Of a stretch of DNA of 64,000 nucleotides, positions 57,931-64,000 are shown piece after piece. The stretch is from Conus ventricosus. Taxonomy: Eukaryota > Mollusca > Gastropoda > Neogastropoda > Conidae. Numbering within the stretch: the first letter of the stretch is position 1; the number at the start of each line of letters is the position of its first letter. Where the stretch lies: NCBI GenBank assembly GCA_018398815.1, contig CM031626.1:40967419-41031418 (forward strand), given 5' to 3'. The notes under the pieces are model-generated. The model was not told where the DNA came from. It saw only the letters and a program-made list of their open reading frames with translations, and made no database searches. The position numbers and the translations under genes were made by a program.

Positions 57931-58751
57931 TAAGTCAACTCCACAAAGAGCACAGAATTATGTTAGAAGACTATATCAAAGAGATTTAGATAGCATAGGA
58001 ACTATATGAGAGAAAATGGTCTGTCCTGTCCACTGAAAAAAACAAATATGATGTTGTTTAATGCAGGAAGCAATCCAGAAAATTTACCAGTCTTCAAACT
58101 TCTAGGGGAACGTTTAGAATATAAACAAAGTATCAAATTTTTAGGACTTTTCTTTACTCCAAAATTATCTTGGAATATTCATTTTGAATATATATTAACA
58201 AAGGCTAGGAAAAGTTTGAATTTACAAAAGATCATAAGCAGACTACCCTGGGGAATGGATTCAAAACTCTACTTCATCTTTCTATTGCTCTTGTCAGATC
58301 AAAACTTACATATGGTCAAGAAGTGTATTTTAACGCTCCACAATTTCTTCTAAAAAAATTACAAAGTTTGGATTGCAAAGCCATTAAATTTGCTCTCGGT
58401 ATCCCTATGCATGTCTCAAACGCAAAGACATATAGAGAAGCTGGAATTTTTGCCCCTTGATGATTATCGTGAACTAGCTGCATCAAAATTTGTCATAAAA
58501 TCGAGTGTTGGCGATAATTACATTCAAGATTTAAAAATTAGATCGGACACTGACTTTCCAAAAAGGGCAATTACGATTAAATCGCAAGAAACAATAGCTA
58601 CATATACTTCTGAATTGATTAAATGTTCAAAAATAGATATTAAAGAAGTGGCTAAAAAAAACCATCTTCTTCATCTATTCCACAATGGGAGATACCAAAA
58701 CCTATTCTTGATACTGGTTATTCAGATATTAAAAAAAAGGGTAAATATTAA
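57931..58751 (+). pseudogene. RT-thumb to connector segment of the LINE
   Basis: STPQRAQNYVRRLYQRDLDS, then MRENGLSCPLKKTNMMLFNA, FLGLFFTPKLSWNIHFEYIL and PLDDYRELAASKFVIKSSVG. This is the region between the YADD box and RNase H. It has a few frameshifts and reads up to KKRVNIN at the TTAA. Confidence 0.85.
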
Positions 58752-58785
58752 CCCCTTGACTGCCCTGGCATGAACGGCGTTCGAG

Positions 58786-59260
58786 ATGGTTTCGGGAAAG
58801 CTGTGTGCCCTTGAACGAACGGCGTTCGAGATCATTTCATCATCAAAATTCGGCGATTTAAAGAAGGAGGCAAGGAGAAAAAATGGTTTAAACGGTTGCA
58901 GGGACCCTAAAGGACGGTTTCTTCCTTTCGCGGGTCAGCTGACTGACCGGCTCGCGTCCATTCGGTCAATAACTTCGGCAAAGTTCGGAGAGTTATTCTC
59001 GGTTGAAGATGGCGAGTCGAGCAGGCAGTTCGATCAGGCGCGTGCCGTTTTCAAACGATCTAATGCTCTTGAAGTGCTTCAAGAAGTTATCCGAGACCGT
59101 GAAAGCGATGACGAAGACTTCAAAGAAGTGGAATGAAGCGATTCAGAGGAGGAATAAAGTGATTACAATCAACACCACCCTTTGCTATCGGAGGTTGGTG
59201 TTGATGACGAAGCTGATCCCCGACTTCAAACTGAGCGATACCGGCGCAAGTGGGGCCTAA
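58786..59260 (+). pseudogene. Possible N-terminal remnant of a piggyBac transposase
   Basis: Open frames include QFDQARAVFKRSNALEVLQE and a following acidic DRESDDEDFKEVE then SDSEEE stretch. Acidic, disordered N-termini are usual for piggyBac transposases. No DDD catalytic core follows, because the sequence runs into microsatellites. The call rests on context and composition only. Confidence 0.35.
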
Positions 59261-59548
59261 TCGGAGAGTGACGAGCCGATTCCGTGTATGCCGAGTGCCC
59301 CCTCCCTCCTTTCGTGAGAGGTCGGGAGGAGAGTCGAGGAAGGGGCGGGGGTTTTGGACAACAGCGAGGGTCCAGTGTGAGGGGGCGTGGCTGAGGAAGA
59401 GGGCGTGGCACTCGTCAGTCGGAACGTGTTTCAGAATGGACAGAGGCCAGTGCTGATTGCCCAAATCTTGACCTTTCTTTCACGGTTACCCAGGTATCAA
59501 GGTAAACATTGGCAACTTCAAGCCCATGGATTTCGTGGAGTTTGTTTT

Positions 59549-59591
59549 GTGGTGTGTGTGTTGTGTGTGTGTGTGTGTGGTGTGTGTGGCT

Positions 59592-59648
<57 letters not shown>

Positions 59649-59681
59649 TGTGCAGGCTGTGTGTGTGTGTGTGTGTGTGTG

Positions 59682-59761
<80 letters not shown>

Positions 59762-59864
59762 AGTGCTTGTGCATGGTGTGGGTATACATTGTGTGTGTGT
59801 GTGTGTGGTGTTTGTGTAGTGTTTGTGCATGGTGTGTGTGTGTGTGGTGCTTTTGCATGTGGTG

Positions 59865-59922
<58 letters not shown>

Positions 59923-59947
59923 ATGTGTGTGTGTACATGTGTGTGTG

Positions 59948-59990
<43 letters not shown>

Positions 59991-60036
59991 TACATGCGTG
60001 TGTGTGTGTGTTGCTTTTGAATATGGTGCTTGTGCA

Positions 60037-60090
<54 letters not shown>

Positions 60091-60091
60091 C
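59549..60091. repeat. GT and GA microsatellites inside the piggyBac-type element
   Basis: (GT)n, then (GA)n at 59685-59760, then long (GT)n with gtacat interruptions. All long frames here are dinucleotide artefacts. Confidence 0.95.
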
Positions 60092-60649
60092 CAAATGTGT
60101 GTCAGTCAACTATAACTTGCATTTACTGGCAGTAGTGTGGGATCCTGATCCTTCTGTCCATAGGTTCTGTTTGTGGTGTATTCTCTGCGACACCAGTGTA
60201 TTTTTCAGTTGTCAGTGTGCTTTCATCATCTGTGGTGTGGCCTTTTGTAGCTCAGTCCTATCTTTAGCAGTCTCTGGCTGTTGTTTTTTTGGGGGGTGGT
60301 TGGTTTTGCAATGTTTTATTTATTACCTTCTGTGGTAATGGCTTTTTATCAATCGCACTTAGTTCATGAGTGAACCAAACCACATGTGTGAAAGAAAACT
60401 GAGAATAATTGGAAGTTACACTTAGTGTTGTTATTGTTAGTTCATCTCTGCTAAACAAGACCAATTCCCAAGAGGCTTGCAAGATGTGCAGACTGATGCT
60501 GTGGATAATGTTCAATTCCCTTCTTCTTTCCCACGTTACCTGGGCTGGATTGCCCCCTATGATATGGGTTGCTAAACATTTTATGCATTGTCAAGCTTTA
60601 TTGTGAATACAGATGTTTGTCCTGAAGTTCAAAGGATACGTAACACCAG

Positions 60650-61300
60650 TTTTTTGTGGTATTTCATTGTGATTTTAGTGCTATAGTTTTGTTTATGTTC
60701 TGAAAGTGTCTGTTTTTCAAACAAAACATTCATCATTATATATATTTTTGGTCTACTCATTACAAACAAAATCAAACTATTGTGATATCTGGTTGTAGCC
60801 AAGGATATTACAAGAAAATTTCCCAAGTATCTAAGATATATGTCAAGAATTGAAAGAGCACTGGGCATATCAGTGAACCTACCTAAGAAAACAAAATTGT
60901 GTCCCTTGATACCTGGATTGTACTGTACCCCAGAAATGCATAAATTTATCATATAAAACAACAATTGTGGGTTGTAAATTCACTACCAAATATTTACACA
61001 GGTGTTCAGTAAACACTAAAACCACTTTTGGCTGGGTTTGTATGTTCTTTGTTTTGCTGCTGTGGGTTTTTTGTATGCTTGCAAAATATTTTTTTTTAAA
61101 GTTGAATTATAAGATTATTTATTATACTCAGAATGCACAAAATCAAATATTATTTGCAGGTATTATAGCCCTGGGTATGAGAAGAAAACATGCCAAAAAT
61201 CTAAGAGATATCTCCACAAATACATGAGCACTGATCAAATTAGTGAACCTACCGCAAAAAGTCAAATTTTGCTCCGGCACACAGAAGTGCAAAACTGATA
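60650..61300. repeat. Diverged direct duplication inside the piggyBac-type element
   Basis: 60650-60960 and 60985-61300 share ordered blocks: acaaaatcaaa..attat, ccaagtatctaagatat, gagcactg..catatcagtgaacctacc, and aaaa.caaaattgtg. Identity is moderate, so the duplication is old. Confidence 0.65.
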
Positions 61301-61321
61301 CAAAATAGCGGCAGTCAAGGG

Positions 61322-62225
61322 TTAATATCATCACAAATTTAGCAAAATCACATGTATACGAAAGATATCAAAATCATTTTCAAGTGTTTACTGATGGTTC
61401 CGTTTTAGATGATGGAAATGTTGGTGCAGCATTTGTTATTCCTTCCCTTAAAATTCAAAGATCGTTCTTTCTGGTTGCAATTTATCTATATTCACAGCCG
61501 AATTAGTAGCTATAATGATGGCAATGGAATTTCTAACAGATCTTCCCATTAACATCGCTCAGATAGTTTTCTTTGTAGATTCAAAATCAGTCCTACTTGC
61601 CCTTGACTCCTCTAATATATCGACATGACCCGACCTTGTGTTTGAAATTAAATATCTTTTATACTGTCTGGTGTCTAAAGGCATTATTATAGAATTTTGC
61701 TGGATTCCTTCGCATACTGGTATACTTGGAAATGAACTGGCTGATAGGGCTGCGAAAAAAGGTGCTAAAAAAACAGGGTCATTTTCTGAGTTGAAAATAA
61801 AACCGTCAGTAGTGGAATATTATCGTACCCTTGAATCGACTGCACGGAAGAGAGCTCAAACAAATGTTGATACGTCAACCGAGATTTCATCCAACCAATG
61901 GGAAGCTTTTCCAATAGACCTTGTATTAAGAAAAATGCCTGATCTTCCAGTTTATTATTCCAGACAAGTATCTTCCCTTATAATTCGATTAAAGCTAAAT
62001 GCTTTGAAAACAAAGTTTAGTAAGAATACTAACTGTATTTGTGGTAAAGAAATAACACTGAACCACATTTTATTTAATTGTCACAAGTTGACTACTTTCT
62101 TACCAGCATCATTACGATCCAATACTTTTTCTGAAAAAAACTTGCAAGATCTACTTTCGAATCATTCTCTGCTGATCGAAATTGCTGAATACTTAATAAA
62201 TAGTCCGATTGGGGTTTTTATTTAG
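61322..62225 (+). pseudogene. RNase H and C-terminal finger of the LINE
   Basis: VFTDGSVLDDGNVGAAF holds the first RNase H Asp. Then come FTAELVAIMMAMEFL (Glu), FFVDSKSVLLAL (second Asp) and IEFCWIPSHTGILGNELADR (His and the last Asp). The C-terminus has CICGKEITLNHILFNC, a zinc-finger-like motif typical of I/Nimbus-like elements, and a stop at 62223-62225. The first 250 bases need two frame changes. The last 195 codons (61638-62222) are a clean frame. Confidence 0.88.
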
Positions 62226-62330
62226 ATACTTTTGAGCTAACTCATTTTGTTTAAGATAGTGAAGGATTTTTGCTTTCTTGCTATATGTTAGGGTTTTTTT
62301 CCCCCACTAATTGTTGTATTTAAGATTGTT

Positions 62331-62720
62331 GATTTGTTTATTGTTCAGTTTAGACACATATACAGATACATACACTTCACACTCACATACAAAGGCCTAC
62401 ATTCATGCTTACACAACACATAGGCTTATTCATTTAACCATTCATTCAGTCAGTCACTCTCTTCTTTCATTCACGTCTAATATCACTCAAAGTGAACAGA
62501 CGTTAACAGAAGTACGAATGAACGAACACGCACTCACACACACACACTGCTCCACACACACACACGCACACACACACACTCACACTACTCCACACACACA
62601 CACAAAACACACACACACACACACAAAACACACACACTACTACACACACACACACACACATTCTCGCACCAAACTTATACACATACACACACACACATTC
62701 TCGCACCAACTTTATACACA
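62331..62720. repeat. CA-rich microsatellites
   Basis: Interrupted (CA)n from about 62530, with a duplicated block (acattctcgcacca) near 62658 and 62695. Confidence 0.85.
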
Positions 62721-62729
62721 CACACGCAC

Positions 62730-62920
62730 CTCTTCCTCTACTGCCGTTGGTATAGGCTACACTGCTAGTGGAATTCTGGGTACCAATACTGCCGTCCACC
62801 GAAGACCCCGGCGACACCAGCGACTCGGCAGATTTCGCACTGCGCAGTCGGCGTGTCCAGGTGGGCATGTCATCTCGGTGAGCGCCCGAGACGGCAGTGT
62901 TGCCAAGCTTTTGTCCTCCT
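62730..62920 (-). CDS. Candidate internal exon, 191 bp, unknown protein
   Basis: In minus sense a strong acceptor (cctcctcatcgttctctttg, then ccctcag, ending at 62921) opens a frame with GGQKLGNTAVSGAHRDDMPT, TWTRRLRSAKSAESLVSPGS and TSSVAYTNGSRGR. It closes at the donor GAG|gtgcgt (62730). The exon ends with one base (G). The exon at 36659 begins with AA and an open frame, so joining them gives an in-frame Glu and continues the Ser/Arg-rich character. That makes it a good candidate for an upstream exon of the disordered-protein gene, with a 26-kb intron. No domain is recognised. Confidence 0.5.
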
Positions 62921-63004
62921 CTGAGGGCAAAGAGAACGATGAGGAGGAAAAGGATGAGGCAAGACTCAAGGCACAAATCTTCATCATCCTCATTCTCATC
63001 AATT

Positions 63005-63910
63005 AGCAATGAAAAATATCAGCATCTCTGTTCATGTGTCCACTACTGTCACCTGCGTGATTACCTGAAATACCTTGATAAACATACATAGATATCAGCA
63101 ACATTGTACATGTGTCCACTGTCACCTGCGTGATACCTGAAATGTCTTGATAAACCTATAGATATCAGCAACATCACTGTTCATGAGTCAATTGTCACCT
63201 GTGTGATTACCTAAAATGTCACTGGCGAGTTGATTTTAACGTGGTGACAGCCCTGATGTGGCCCTTTGCGGTCGGCTGGGCTATAAGCAACATTATCTTA
63301 TCTTATCTCTTACCTAAAATGTCTTCATAAACCTATAGATATTAGCAACACTGTTGATGTGTCCATTGTCACCTGTAAGACTAACTGAAATGCCTTGATA
63401 AATATACATATATACTGATATCAGCAACATCATTGTTCATGTGTCCATTGTTACCTCGTGTGATTACCTGAAATACCCTAATAAACATATATAGATATCA
63501 GCAACATCAATTCTTATGTGTTCACTGTCACCTGCGTGATCACCTGAAATATCTTGATAAACCTACAGCTATCACCAACATTGTTCATGTGTCCATTGTC
63601 ACCTGTGTGACTACCTGAAATGCCTTGATTTACACATAGATATCAGCAACATCACTGTTTATAGCAGCTATCACCACCTGCACAGTCTATTGAAATACCT
63701 TGATTAACATGAAGATAGCAGCAACATTTGTGTTCATGCATCTTTCGTCATGTTTATGACCAGCTGCCATGACTTGATAAACATATACATCAGCAACATC
63801 AGTGTCCATGCCTCTATCATCACCTGTATGACACAGTGAAATGTCTTGGTAAATATGCAAATGGAAAAAATGCCTTGATAAACCTTTAGACAGCAGCCAC
63901 ATCCTGCTGT
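63005..63910. repeat. 76-bp minisatellite, about 11 diverged copies
   Basis: The unit starts gatatcagcaacatcactgt, continues tcatgtgtccattgtcacct and ends gaaatgccttgataaacatatata. A LINE/SINE tail interrupts it at 63237-63310. The last units are strongly diverged. Confidence 0.92.
63237..63310 (+). mobile_element. LINE/SINE 3' tail inserted in the 76-bp array
   Basis: acgtggtgacagccctgatg, tggccctttgcggtcggctg, ggctataagcaacattatct and a ttatc tail. It is the sense-oriented version of the pieces at 13.4 and 25.4 kb. Confidence 0.8.
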
Positions 63911-64000
63911 TTCCCCAAGTCTGAAACGCCCTGATGAACGCACGGACAACAGCACTATGTGCATGTTTCTATCAAGTAACCACTATGACTGGTAGTGGGA

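Larger units (their letters stand above)
58748..61325. mobile_element. piggyBac-type DNA transposon, non-autonomous or decayed
   Basis: Bounded by TTAA on both sides (58748-58751 and 61322-61325). The terminal inverted repeats are CCCCTTGACTGCC at the left and, reverse-complemented, CCCTTGACTGCC at the right. The interior is 2570 bp. The left subterminal region carries a direct repeat (gaacggcgttcgagat, near 58773 and 58818). Joining the flanks with one TTAA makes the LINE frame run from KKRVNIN straight into ITNLAKSHVY. Exact TTAA duplication with CCC-type ends is the piggyBac signature. Confidence 0.9.
57415..62330 (+). mobile_element. I/Nimbus-like LINE with 5' inversion, split by a piggyBac-type element
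   Basis: The left part (57415 to about 57930) encodes reverse transcriptase on the minus strand. The right part (about 57931 on) encodes the following part of the same polyprotein on the plus strand. The protein region next to the YADD end of the left part is the start of the right part, as expected for a 5' inversion. The right part runs to the RNase H and the C-terminal CX-C...H...C finger, with a stop at 62223-62225 and a short T-rich 3' region. A 2.57-kb element at a TTAA splits it (58752-61321). Clade by motif order: I/Nimbus, an inference. Confidence 0.85.

Noticed and set aside
59486..60135. Overlapping frames of 170-208 codons on both strands
   Set aside because: Produced by (GT)n and (GA)n tracts inside the piggyBac-type element.

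Overview
This window looks like repeat-rich intergenic and intronic DNA from an animal nuclear genome. A mollusc, probably a gastropod, fits best. That is an inference from the mix of elements: an I/Nimbus-type LINE, an L1/Tx1-type LINE, a Gypsy LTR element, a Tc1 transposase, a piggyBac-type element, and tRNA-derived SINEs with an L2-like tail. It also rests on the abundance of CA/GT microsatellites and long poly-C/poly-G tracts. No single marker proves the species. Nothing is organised like a bacterial, organellar or viral genome.

Layout. 0.2-1.5 kb is an 18-bp minisatellite abutting a broken Tc1-like transposase (1.7-2.7 kb). 3.3-6.9 kb holds a short hammerhead-like dispersed repeat, a fold-back element and an antisense LINE (ORF1, endonuclease and the first part of RT) cut off by that fold-back element. 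7.4-16 kb is mostly simple repeats and minisatellites (46 bp twice, 70 bp), with a LINE C-terminal fragment at 15.1-15.6 kb. A tRNA-SINE lies at 16.75-17.3 kb. 18-27 kb is microsatellites, homopolymers and minor minisatellites.

The only host gene I can support runs on the minus strand from about 36.66 kb to 27.54 kb. It encodes a very long, disordered, Pro/Ser/Arg-rich protein of unknown function in at least three exon blocks. Two splice junctions show matching phase, and a candidate upstream exon at 62.73-62.92 kb is also phase-compatible. If that exon is real, the gene has a roughly 26-kb intron that contains most of the right half of the window.

The proposed intron holds a 4.6-kb array of 47/53-bp repeats (39.9-44.5 kb), a 48-bp minisatellite (45.0-52.3 kb) and a defective Gypsy element with a 5-bp target duplication inserted in that minisatellite. 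It also holds two adjacent SINEs (52.75-53.3 kb), a 69-bp minisatellite, and a 5'-inverted I/Nimbus-like LINE (57.4-62.3 kb) whose coding region is split by a 2.57-kb piggyBac-type element at a TTAA site. The window ends in a 76-bp minisatellite.

Reading frames in the gene and in the tandem arrays are broken repeatedly by one-base changes, often in homopolymers. Part of the fragmentation may therefore be assembly error. Most long open frames here are minisatellites with units divisible by three and are not genes.
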